Below, in pieces: positions 45,327 through 56,304 of a DNA stretch of 64,000 nt (position 1 is the first letter of the stretch; the number at the start of each line of letters is the position of its first letter). The notes beneath the pieces were generated by a model. The model searched no databases and was not told the origin of the DNA. It worked only from the letters and a program-made list of their open reading frames with translations. The DNA lies in assembly GCF_020921035.1 (NCBI RefSeq), contig NC_063153.1:17422001-17486000 (forward strand), in the 5' to 3' direction. The translations under genes and the position numbers were made by a program. This DNA is from Rhodamnia argentea (lineage: Eukaryota > Streptophyta > Magnoliopsida > Myrtales > Myrtaceae).

Positions 45327-47082
45327 CCATGAAGATCATGAGTATCTGCTAATTTAAGTCCTCTGTGGAAGTAGTTTACTGCTGGCCTCTCATGCCTGGG
45401 ATCCGCGTATCAGCAGTAATGGGTTATAAACTGCGGTTCTTTCTACCCTCGTTGACCACTGAGGTTCGCCAGCCCAAAGAAAGGGAAAAAGGTATCATGA
45501 GAAAGGGAAAAAGATATCATGAGAGGGCCTGTATTGTGTAGGTTGACAACTTGCCATTTGCTTCACATCAATGTTCATAGTTAACTTCTTATTGAATTTT
45601 CTAACTTTTACCAGCCAACCTTCACTATGAAGTGATCTATATGTACTAATTATTGTCTGGAAGTTAGCGTTATAACTTGCAGTTTGCCATCGATATGATG
45701 TTTGTACGGATGATGTGAGTTATCCTATATCCGGCCAGAAGGGAGAGACAGCTATCTTTATGACTGTCATGCAAACGAACAGGTGACAGATCAATTTTGT
45801 GCAGATCCAGACTGAGAAAGGAATTCATAAAACCTGAGCCTCATCAGGATGTGAACTTTATGGAGCCAAAACCCCAGAAGCGCTGGACTTATTTTGATTA
45901 AGGTCTTTACTCAACCATTCAAGCAAGTCATGGCCCATGGGGAAGAGCACACAGCACAAGACTGTAAATGAGCCTGTGTTGCCATTGGCCCTTTGCCAGA
46001 TCAGAAACCATATGTCTCATGCATGCAAGCGTAGCTCTTTCAAACTGATCATATTAAAAAGTGTCCCTGGCATAGATAATAAATCAGTACCTGCACAATT
46101 GATAATGAAGTCAATCTAGGTGAGGGAAAAGGGAAAAATGAAAGTAAAAACCAGAAAGAAAGAATGATGACTCGGCAAAGAAGGTGGCTTCACAGTTGCA
46201 TTTTGGCAGGTAAATAACTAAGACTGTCAGCCGGCAACGGTTTGCATTCATCGCTCAGAATAACGAGTCCTACTCTACTCATGTATGCTCTACTAACTAC
46301 ACCTCCAGATTCTGAGGACTCTCCGCCCTTTTAGTTGATAGAACTTTTTCAGGGACGAGCAAGTCATAATGATTTTTCTCTCTGTTTTCATTCATTCTTT
46401 GATGTCCTGCGGTGGATTTATTCAAATTAGCCTTAGCAACGTACCCTCTTGAGTCAAGCAATAGAATTTTCATTGAACTGGCAGATTCGTTGAAGCTGTC
46501 GTCTTGCAAGTGCAACAGGCCATTCAATTGACCTTGTAAAATGAACGCCCACATGACAGTGAATGGCAGCTTTGTATTACGATCCAAAAAGGACTCTAGG
46601 GCAAAAAGCACAGGCAATCTTGGACAGTGCCCCTCGTTAACAAGACCCAGATATCTCTTGCCAATACTGCTACATTATTATGCAGTTGAGACCGAGACCG
46701 GATGTTGCCAGAGCTCTTGACTAAAGGGGGTAGATAAAGGTGGAGGAACAGAGAAAGAGAATGCAAATGGCACAAGATCCTCCACAACCTAGGCGTGCTC
46801 CGTTATGTTGTAGAAGCAGACAGAGTGTTTTAATGCTTGCAGAGTTGTCCTCTCTTCTCCAGTGTGCAAAATTTGGATTCCGGGGTAGGCTCACATGTTC
46901 ATCTTTCTATAAGTTGTCAATGCATGGTGACCCCAAGAACCATCTACCTTCTGACATCACCCAATTTATTAAATGCTGCTTTAAATGATGATAAAAATCA
47001 ATTTCCTCTTTTACTCCGAATGAGTTGTTTTCAGCAGCTCTCATCAGTGATAATTTCTGTGCAGAATTCACCTGAAAGCTTC
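45327..47082. other. Intergenic, DBR1 3' flank to peroxidase promoter
   Basis: The first few hundred bases are the DBR1 3' untranslated region; the last part is the peroxidase promoter. A 106-codon open frame on the minus strand (46297-46617) sits between and is listed separately. Confidence 0.5.
46297..46617 (-). other. Unrecognised open frame, 106 codons
   Basis: Reads LFALESFLDRNTKLPFTVMW, QGQLNGLLHLQDDS and SSMKILLLDSRGYVAKANL, a composition that looks protein-like. No known family, no signal peptide, no clear ATG context; a second minus-strand frame (46596-46787) abuts it. It could be a relic exon or chance. Confidence 0.2.
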
Positions 47083-49215
47083 ATGGAGACCAGAGTTTTC
47101 AATTTGAATCCTCTCGTTTGTCTCGTCGTCTTCCTAGCTCATGTGGTTGCTTCTTCCGCTCAGCTGTCTTTTGGGTTCTATGCAGCTTCATGTCCTACTG
47201 CTGAATTCATAGTCAGGAACACAGTGAGATCAGCTTCTTCCAGTGACGCCACAATCCCTGGGAAGCTCCTTCGCTTGCTCTTTCACGACTGCTTCGTGGA
47301 GGTTAGTCTTCTTCTCTTTATTGCTCACTTTGGAAAGACAGATTCTTGTAATCTTGAAACTAGTGCAAGGAATGTACTTCATGCCTCCTAGTGTCAAATG
47401 GACAGCTTCGCATAAGGGTTCTCTGTGGTAGGACTGAACAGTGAACTTTAATGGGTTCCTGCAGAAGGAAATTTAAGCCAAGTTCGACTCATGTCTGTTG
47501 AATCTGGGGAGATTCCTTTTCAGCCATAGCAATTTAGAAGCTCAAGAGAGCGATTCGTATGTTCCTTTGCTTCTAATGTTAGGCCCAGCAAAAAAGATCT
47601 CATGAACTTTATTGGAAGTCCTGAAGAAGTAAGAAATATTTCTGAGGTCATAATGGATGAATTATCCGAAACTAAAGAAATAGTGACAGTCATTTCATAT
47701 ACTGACAGGTTTAGTTTCTCCAAGCAATCTAGATACCTAAATGCAAAGAGAAGTCTCTCCATCCATTGTCGTGGTTGAGATTATTCACTAGCAAATTTTC
47801 CTGTACGCGGTCTTGCTGACACTTTATGACTTCTCTCGAGTCTGTCTCCTAAACTTGAGCCAAGAAATTATGCCCGTTTCTTAAGTGACTATAATTTCAA
47901 AATCTAATTGACTGGTTACCATGATATGGTAGTAGGGTTGCGATGCATCTGTGCTTATACGAGGAAATGGAACGGAGCAAAGCGATCCAGCTAATACATC
48001 ACTTGGAGGATTTTCTGTCATAGACTCAGCTAAAAGGGTTTTAGAATTATTCTGTCCAGGAACCGTTTCTTGCGCCGACATAATTGCATTAGCTGCCAGA
48101 GATGCTGTTGAACTGGTAATGCAAATTCTCAATACTACCTTTTTCCTTTCCACCTTATCAAGTACAAAACTCTTGCACTTAATTATGGATGCTTCAATGC
48201 AGACTGGAGGACCTGCAGTTCAGATTCCAACAGGTAGGAAAGATGGGAGAGTTTCTGCAGCTTCAAATGTAAGACCCAACACCGTGGACACGACCTTTAC
48301 AATCGATGAGATGATTAGACTCTTCTCATCTAAGGGGCTGTCCTTGATTGATCTTGTCACTCTGTCAGGTATAACTGGAATATATCAGCTCCAAATAGCA
48401 AAACATGGCCAAGAAGGGTTAGTAGTACAAGCATCAAGTTTGGAAAATTTCCCTAAGAGTAGCTGTTAACAAAAATATAGATTTTTTTGTCATTTCCTTT
48501 TTAACGAAACCATCATGACAATGCAAAAGACTTTTCTCCTTACAGTTGGAATCAGGTGAATAAAACATTCCCAGGTACTTGCATGCCCCTGACCAACGGG
48601 AAAGGAAACTGTTTCAAGTCAACAGGAAATTTTAGGATTGATGGGTCAACGAAAAAGTTAGCATTGTAGACAACAAATCACTTATGCAAATTTAGTTTCC
48701 AGTTCATGAAATAGAGGAAGTAAGGTTTAGTTTTACAGACAAGACCATTGGAGCCTCCATGGTCTACTGTTGGTAACATCATGTGCTTTGAGGTGACAGG
48801 TGCACATACCATAGGAGCGGCTCACTGCAGTGCATTCAGAGACAGATTCCGAGCAGACTCCAAGGGAAAGCTCTTGCTAGTTGACTCATCCCTCGACATG
48901 ACTTATGCAGAGGAACTCATGACACAGTGCCCTGCGGGTGCTAGTCCTTCCATTACAGTTAATAACGACCCTGATACTTCCTTGTCATTCGACAATCAGT
49001 ACTACCGAAATCTATTGTTGCAGAAGGGGCTATTTCAGTCAGATTCCGTATTGATAAAAGATAACAGAACGAGGGAGCAAGTAGAGAATTTCGCAAATGA
49101 CCAGGACAGTTTCTTCGCAAGCTGGGTTCAGTCATTCTTGAAGCTCAGTGCAGTTGAAGTAAAAACAGGCAGTGCCGGGGAGGTGAGACAATCTTGCTCA
49201 GTTACTAACAGATGA
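47083..49215 (+). CDS. Class III peroxidase, secreted (PER46/PER18-like)
   Basis: A four-exon gene of 326 residues: 47083-47301, 47936-48115, 48203-48368 and 48800-49215, with the classic four-exon class III plan. A signal peptide ([16 protein letters not shown]) is cut before [12 protein letters not shown]. The distal haem site [10 protein letters not shown] (R64, H68) and GCDASVLI are intact, as is the proximal site [10 protein letters not shown] (His191). The family cysteines are present, including C70, the SCADII cysteine and the C-terminal RQSC. The enzyme uses hydrogen peroxide to oxidise phenolics in the cell wall or vacuole. Position just downstream of DBR1 in the same orientation matches Arabidopsis PER46 (At4g31760), with PER18 (At2g24800) its duplicate; I cannot choose the name by sequence alone. 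Upstream in-frame sequence could extend the N-terminus but would spoil the signal peptide. Confidence 0.94.
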
Positions 49216-50637
49216 AAATGAAAGGTTTTTGAGTTTTTTTTCTCTTTCACTTTCTCGGACACAAATTAAGAAAAATGTAATTGCTTGTAGTCCTCTGTCT
49301 AGAGCTTCTCTCTCTTGAAGATAGTCCTATTATTCTTAGAGTCAGTTGCCAGAAAGTTCGTATAGCCACAGGATCTTGCTTTTTAGAAGTTTCAAGTGTG
49401 CTTGGTTTTACCTAAAATCTAGTTCGTGTGATGAGAGAGCAATCTTTCTCTAGAGTCCAAAAAATCATTCCATATCTTGTCACTTTCAATATCAGACGAG
49501 GGAGAATTTCCAAACCATGCTGAACTGCACAATTACAGATGCAATGCTCTTGTAAACTAGTCCAACTCCAGAAGTCAACTAAAGTTTACTTAGTAAGAAA
49601 AGTGAATCAAGAGATATGCAAGTGGAAAATGGAGTTTCTAGTCCGAAATCAAGCCGATCACCTTTAATCTCTGCTAGGCTCTACCGTCTAATTCATCCTT
49701 AAGGGAGTCTAGTCTGTGACTTCATTTTCATCTCAGGGTTAGCTCTATCTATTAAAGCTAGACACATCAAGTTTTCTTTAAATGAATGATAGGTTTGACT
49801 AGGGTTTGACTTGCAGCTGTTTAACACAATCAGATCGTCTGCTACGATTCGCCGATGTTTTCCCGCATGAACATCTGATGGCTCTATCCTAATAAAGTCC
49901 TTGCCTCAACAGAAGTAATCTAATCCACAACTTCACAAGACATGATTGCATTCCATTAGTATTCCAGCATGCGGTGGCAATAATGGACCTTAAACTAATG
50001 CACGAAAGAGACCTTAACGTGTGAACAAGGGGAAGGATCTGTCCGAATTAAAAGATTCCAGGCTTCAGAAGACTATAGAAAGTGAATATACTCGAGCAAG
50101 CTTTTGAAAAAGAAGGAAAGAAAACTCGACAGCTGCCAATTGACCGCGTCTTCATCTGTCTGTTGCCTCTTCTTCTTGAAGGAGTGGTTTCCTATTCTAG
50201 GAGGGTCTTTGAAAACATCTGTGTAATCCTTCTCCTCGTATTGACTGCTGTTGAATACTTAGAATCAGAATAGCTGTGAACATGCATAACAAGAGCAAAT
50301 GAAAAATTAGCTGATTCCTATGATGTGAACCCACCACCTAATCCCATTTGATTGATCTTTGTCGGTCACTCAAGCAAAGCATGATTGAGTGAATTAAAAT
50401 GGAAAAATGGGGACCATGGGAAAAAGAAAGTGAACCCTTTTTCTGTTTTTTCTCTTCTTTCTTTTTTTCTCATTCTTGTTTTAAGTGTGAATATGTTGAA
50501 ACTCATATCAATTTGGGGAGGCTGTTAACCTGTCAATTCTCTGCCTGTCTCCCTTCATCCTGTTGATTCCAGCTTTCTCCACCACCCACTTGATTGAACT
50601 GCACAAGTTAGGTCTCTGCAGATGAAGATAAGCGAAA

Positions 50638-50690
50638 GAATCTTCTTCTTCTTCTTCTTCTTCTTTTTCTTTTCTCTCTCTCTCTCTCCC
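50638..50690 (+). repeat. TTC/TC microsatellite
   Basis: About ten TTC triplets pass through a T-rich link into eight or more TC dinucleotides. Intergenic. Confidence 0.95.
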
Positions 50691-51886
50691 ACATACACAC
50701 GGATTCACATCCAAACATAGATTGCAGGTTCTGGTCATCTCTAATCCCAACATGGGTCCACGCGTAGAACAAGATTCCAGAGCAACATGAAATGCTTGGA
50801 AGGTCCACCACTAAGCCCAACTCTGGACTAAATTGTTGCTGGCTTTATCCGGCCATGAAAATGATGGGGAGGCCTTGTTTCGTTTTTCATCCTAGAAAAG
50901 AAACCAGTTTCAGACTTACATAATGGAGGAAGATAGATCTGTGGGCTTTGCACTCAAGAGACTCCAAGTGGGTATAGAGTGGCATTTGCATGAACAAAAT
51001 GCTAGGAAAGTCAGTTGTGGAAGAACCATGCCTAATGGACGACCAAAATACGTGTGGTTGGTTCAGGATCACTCCCACTTCCAATAATTTTTTATTCCCC
51101 TTGTGGTCTTGCGTGGAGCCAATAATGTTCTTTCGTGCTCTGTATTTGCGGGTTCAATAATGTGCAGCAGGAAATCATGTTAAGCAAGGGTCTTCTTTGT
51201 GATTGGACAAAGGATGTGAAATCTTGGGCCACTTCAAATTTCCATTGGGAGCTCGAAAAATCTCATGGGTAGAGATTGGAAAATCTCGTTTCGGCTTTTA
51301 TGGGTGCGAGCCATTTGTGTCCAATCTCTGCCCTAGAATGGCTTCTTTGTGGTGAGAAAGTGACTATCTTGAATAATTCAATCCAATTAAGCAAGTAGTG
51401 ATCGTGTGGTTAGAATAACTAAGCAGCTTCTTATTGAAAAATGAGCAACGAAGAAGGTTTTCAGTTCACTTCAGGGATTACTGCAGAACATGAAATGATG
51501 GTCAATCCACTGATGGGTTAGGCACTTGATGAGATTATCTAGGACCATGGTTGCTTCACGAACAAAGAGCATGGTGGTTCCATGCCAGCTAAAAATGTCG
51601 GATGAAACCTCAAAATCCTACTATGTCGTGTCTTATTGTTCGGTGCTAGTGTTGTTTACTCCACGCCATGCATATTCCAGAGGCCTATCTCCTAATATTT
51701 TTCTTCTTCTTTTTTGGCCTATAGTCTCAATTTGAACTATGTAAGTACCTAAATGGACCCAATTCCAACACAGATCAGCCAAACATGCATTGGTTGCATC
51801 ATCCTAGAAGCATTATGGGACGGGAGGAAAAGCAACTTTATTTTTGGTGGAAAGGGGGAAAAGCAACTTTACAAAGCCAAAGGCCA

Positions 51887-52248
51887 GGAAAAAGTACCAA
51901 AAAAGCCATACACATATTGTATTTGTATCAATTTGATCAATTTAGTCATAAAACATTTTGCATTGGTACTAATTCACTTCATTCAGCCAATTTTAGCCCA
52001 AAAATCGCCGACGTGGATGCCGGCAATCTTACATGACGCCGTAATGTCTACGTCGGTGCTGGCCGTGCTACATAGGACAGCTGGCGTCTACGTGAGCTAT
52101 TTCCGGCCAGAATTGGCCGGATAGACGGGCTGAATAGACCGAATTAGTTCCGATGCAAAAGGTTTAGGATTAAATTGGTCCAATTGAAAGGTTTAGTACT
52201 AAATTGGTATCAATGCAATATGTTTAGGACTATTTTGTACTTTTCCCT
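51887..52248. mobile_element. Mutator-type MITE, 362 bp, related to 27469-28056
   Basis: The left end GGAAAAAGTACCAAAAAAGCC mirrors the right end GGACTATTTTGTACTTTTCCCT. The 9-bp flanks CAAAGGCCA (51878-51886) and CAAAGGCTA (52249-52257) fit a Mutator-like duplication. The interior has the same plan as the element at 27469: repeated TTAGTC/GACTAA blocks and a GACGTGGATGCCGG core opposite CCGGCCAGAATTGGCCGG. Confidence 0.75.
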
Positions 52249-52763
52249 CAAAGGCTATGTCGTCTCGAAGTCCACTATGGTTTCATTAAATATATCATGT
52301 GGAACCACCATTGATCCTTGATATGAGAGCGAGTAAGAGGACGAGAATTTAGGCTAAGAATATTAATGTTTATAATGTATGTTGCAATCCCATATATGGA
52401 GATCAATTATGCTGCTAAAACTTAGGTTATCTATGTGGATTAGGCAATAATGCATGAAATATAATGACAGCAACCCTGTTGTCCTAATGGAACAAAGTCA
52501 TCGTGGTGGGGTTGCTTGCTGAGTTAGTGCGAGCATGTCAAGTGCTCCAGAATATGATAGGCACAGTATGGTAGGGATGAAATACAGGTTTTAACAAGAA
52601 AAGACAATAACAATAATGATAATTACTACAGTAAATTAGGAATGTGGGTGGGGGGGTGGGGAAAGCAAGAGCTGCCAATGATGGAGGTGACGTGTGGGTG
52701 AAGAAAATATTAACCAGGCATTGAGTTGGGTTTGTAGGGGATGTGGCCTCCTTAAAAAAAGCT

Positions 52764-52769
52764 TATAAA
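52764..52769 (+). promoter_or_regulatory. Probable TATA box of the aspartyl protease gene
   Basis: TATAAA within CTTATAAAGGC, 102 bases upstream of the ATG at 52871, with a purine-rich leader (GAGAGAGGGAGAGGGAGAG) between. Typical spacing for a plant promoter. Confidence 0.5.
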
Positions 52770-52870
52770 GGCAAACCAAAGATACCAACATCTCATCAGA
52801 ATCTTGTGCTTTTGAACTGAGTAAAGAGAGAGGGAGAGGGAGAGCAGCACAGCAGGGAGAGCAAGCAAGA

Positions 52871-55800
52871 ATGGCGACTGATTGGGTGTTGCATCGTTCG
52901 ACATCCATTAATTTTCTGAGTTTTGTGGTTGTGCTGAGCTCTCTTTTGCTCGGCTGCATCTGCTCTTCTTCTCCTGATGATGCTCATCACACCATTCGAG
53001 TCAGCTCTCTCCTGCCCGAGCCTTCTTGCAAAACCTCCCTCGCCCCTCAACAAGGTCTCTCTCTCCCCCTCTCTCTCTCTCAGAGTTCGTGTGGTTATTA
53101 AGCTTTTTGCAGCTTTTCTTGGGTGGGGTGACGGGAGATTCTAGGAATTTTGCTTGCCTTGTCTGTGCCTTTTACTATCGAGACATCTATCACACTCCGC
53201 AGGTTCGATCTTAGAGAGGGTGGTGAGCGACGATCCAAGTAACCAGCTACCGTCACGTAAGAGTCCATAGCAAATTCATTTTCACTTAGTTCATAGGGGG
53301 AAGACGAGCCCCAAGCACTTCCCAACAAAAGTTAAAAAACCTTTGGACATTATGTGTTCATAAGGGTGACAAATACCCGTTCAGAAGCTTTCTTATATGA
53401 AACGATTCATGGTGTTGTTATAATACATGTATTTCTTACACGCATCTCACTGCTCTTTCGTGCTAGGCTAGTAGAGTCATCGATGAAGGATCGGACGTGA
53501 TGTCGTACTCACGAAAAGCTTTCCAATTTTGAGAATTGAAAATTGCCCTCTTAATTTTCAAAGAAAAAGAAAAGGAATAAGCACTTTGGTGTCAATGTCA
53601 ATCATGAGAGTCGAAAGAATAATTAATCCGTGTTCGTCCAAATTGAAAGGAGAAAATGAAATAAGATGTATCGTCTTTTTGACTCGGTCCTAACAAAAAA
53701 GTCGGTCGGAGGGTAAAGAGTATATGCTTAATCAATTTCCAAATCTTTCAATTAATTTGCTAATTCTCTTGGCCAATCGGGGGTCATACTAGGACTATTT
53801 CGGTGCCTACTTTCTGTGGTCAGCCTCAGTAAACGAAGTCTGCTGCCTGTAGACCTCACCTCGCCAAGCGCCTACTACTTCCAATTTTCATCTCCCAAGC
53901 CGGGAAATTCAATGTTGGCCGCACAGCCGCAATGATCAGTCGGCAGGTTTTAGTGGAACATGCCTGCCCTTCAACATCAAATTGATATTTACAGCGACTG
54001 TGGTTTCCGTATGTATTAATCTGATCCCATGTGGTTCTTGTTCTGTTCCTTTCGTTGCGGAAACGGCCAAATTTGGTGCAATCTCGATGTTATTCGATAG
54101 GTACGTTCACGGACCGGCGTTCTCCTTGCACGGAAAAAAAAGATTTTGAAAGTCGATCTAGACAAGGAGTAACAATCGGATATAGGTCCATTCCAAGAAT
54201 TCAACACATTCCTGTCCTTTTCACAGAGCAAAAAACAGTCCATGTGAGTAAACAATAGCTTCCATTGGACAGCTGCAGAAGAAACACTTTAGCTAGATGC
54301 TTTCTTGGAGGAATTATAGGACTCTTGCTACCTAGTAATATTCAAAGAACAAGTTCACATATGATGTGTCCCACGTTTAAGCCCGAAAGGCCTTTCACTG
54401 TCGTTCTGAAAACGAATGAACAAGTAGCAGAAAGAAGAAGAACAACAAGAAGAGAGAAACCACCTGTGCGACCAATTGAAACTTCTTATGGCTCGAGTTC
54501 GCTAACCGTCGGTCGGAGGAAAAATGCTTCCCAGACGGCCGACTTGATCGTCGAGAGCCTATGGGTCGGTGTACATTTAGAGAATCGCGTTCTGTTGGAT
54601 TCTTTGCCGTCTGTGTCCCGGCAACACCAAGTCCAATAGGTCATCTGATTTAGGTTGTCTGGCAAACATGTGTTCGTTTAACTTTAATCACAATAGGAAG
54701 CTTCCCCACTGCATGTGATTTGTTCATTGTATGTACTCATCTCTTCCTCAGCTGATGACAAAAGATCATCGCTAAGAGTGGTCCACAAGCACGGCCCATG
54801 CTCCCAACTGGTACAGGACAAAGCAGATGCACCAACCCATGATGAAATCCTCCTCCGAGATCAATCAAGGGTCAAGTCGATTCAATCGAGGTTCACCAAA
54901 ATCACCAGTACCAGTACCAGTACCAGCACCAGCAAGACCGATCGCGTAGGGGACTCGAAGGCTGATCTTCCCGTTCAATCGGGCAGCACGATCGGCGCCG
55001 GCAATTACATAGTGACCGTGGGCCTCGGCACACCGAAAAAGGACCTGTCACTCATTTTTGACACGGGTAGCGACCTCACTTGGACCCAGTGCGAGCCGTG
55101 CATCAAATACTGCTACAAGCAAAAGGAGCCAACTTTTAACCCTTCAGTGTCAGCATCCTATACGAACATCACTTGTACCTCCTCAGTCTGCTCTGACCTC
55201 ATTTCTGCCACAGGTAACGTTTTTTCACAATCTAATGAAAATTGGGTTATCAGAGAAAATTCAACTATCTTGAAAGTTAAATGGAAAAGGAACAAATTTT
55301 GTTGGCATGAGACAAGAATGTGGTTAACGAAACGAGCTCCGATCGCTGAAGTGAAAGCTTAAAAAATGATCTTAGCCCTCTAAATCTTAACAGAACTCTG
55401 GAAGACTTATAACAAGTTTAGGACTGCATCTCTCCGATGAATTTTAAGAAACTTTGCTTCTACATCTTTCTGTGCAGGCAGCACACCGGGGTGCTCGGCA
55501 TCGACATGTGTCTACGGCATACAATATGGAGACTCCTCGTACTCAGTCGGGTTCTTCGGAAAAGAGAAATTGACACTGACGTCCACAGATGCGTTTGACA
55601 ATTTTTTATTTGGTTGTGGCCAGAACAACCGTGGCCTCTTCGGCGGGGCCGCGGGTCTGCTTGGACTCGGCCGAGACAAAGTCTCTGTAGTGCAACAAAC
55701 CGGCACCAAGTACGGCAAGTATTTTTCGTATTGCCTACCGTCGTCATCTAGCTCCACTGGACACTTGACCTTTGGCAAAGGCCGTGGAGTACCTAGTTCC

Positions 55801-56304
55801 GTAAAATTCACACCCTTGGCTACAATCCCGCAAGGTAATAACTTTTACGGTATCAACATAGAAGGAATAAGCGTTGCCGGGACTAAACTATCGATCTCCT
55901 CAAGTATCTTCAGTAACGCCCCTGGGATCATAGACTCGGGCACCGTGATCACTCGCTTGCCACCCACCGCATACAGTGCACTCTCTAGCGCTTTCAAGAA
56001 ACTGATGTCAAAATATCCGACGGCACCCGCTCTTTCGATCCTAGACACCTGCTATGACCTCAGCAAGTATAGCACGGTGGCAATACCGAAAGTCAGCTTC
56101 ATTTTTAGCGGCGGGACTAACGTCAACTTGGACCCTTCAGGAATATTGTACGCTGCGAAGGCATCGCAGGTCTGCCTGGCATTTGCTGGGAATGGGGACG
56201 ACACGGACGTTCTGATATATGGGAATGTGCAGCAGCAGAGTTTCGAGGTGGTGTACGATGTCGCTGGAATGAAGCTTGGGTTCGGTCCAAATGGTTGTGC
56301 CTGA
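52871..56304 (+). CDS. Aspartyl protease, nepenthesin-type A1 family (At5g10770-like)
   Basis: A three-exon gene of 490 residues: 52871-53054, 54752-55213 and 55478-56304. A hydrophobic signal peptide (SFVVVLSSLLLGCICSS) is followed by a propeptide (SLRVVHKHGPCS) and the mature A1 protease. The first catalytic site FDTGSDLTWTQC (D165) precedes a nepenthesin-type cysteine-rich insert (CEPCIKYCYKQ). Then come YGDSSYSVGFFGKEKL, GCGQNNRGLFGG, the second catalytic site IDSGTVITRLP (D368) and the end GMKLGFGPNGCA. Both catalytic aspartates are intact, unlike the two protease pseudogenes in this window, which belong to a different subgroup. Secreted or apoplastic; relatives (At5g10770, and AED1 at At5g10760) are tied to defence. 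A repeat of ACCAGT codes TSTSTSTSTS between propeptide and mature enzyme. Intron 1 is 1.7 kb. Confidence 0.94.
54901..54934 (+). repeat. ACCAGT hexanucleotide repeat in protease exon 2
   Basis: About five ACCAGT or ACCAGC units in tandem, coding alternating Thr and Ser (residues about 113-122) in a linker before the catalytic domain. In frame, so length change would be tolerated. Confidence 0.85.

Larger units (their letters stand above)
49216..52870. other. Intergenic region, peroxidase to aspartyl protease
   Basis: 3.6 kb without a recognisable gene. It holds a CT-rich microsatellite (50638-50690), a Mutator-type MITE (51887-52248) and, at the right end, the protease promoter. Open frames such as 51753-52124 overlap the MITE and are not genes. 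Confidence 0.55.

Noticed and set aside
53041..53100. CT-repeat near exon 1 of the aspartyl protease as a microsatellite feature
   Set aside because: It is the pyrimidine-rich start of intron 1, too short and irregular to list separately.
54265..54639. 124-codon frame inside intron 1 of the aspartyl protease
   Set aside because: No family match, charged low-complexity runs, and it lies within an intron with clear splice sites.
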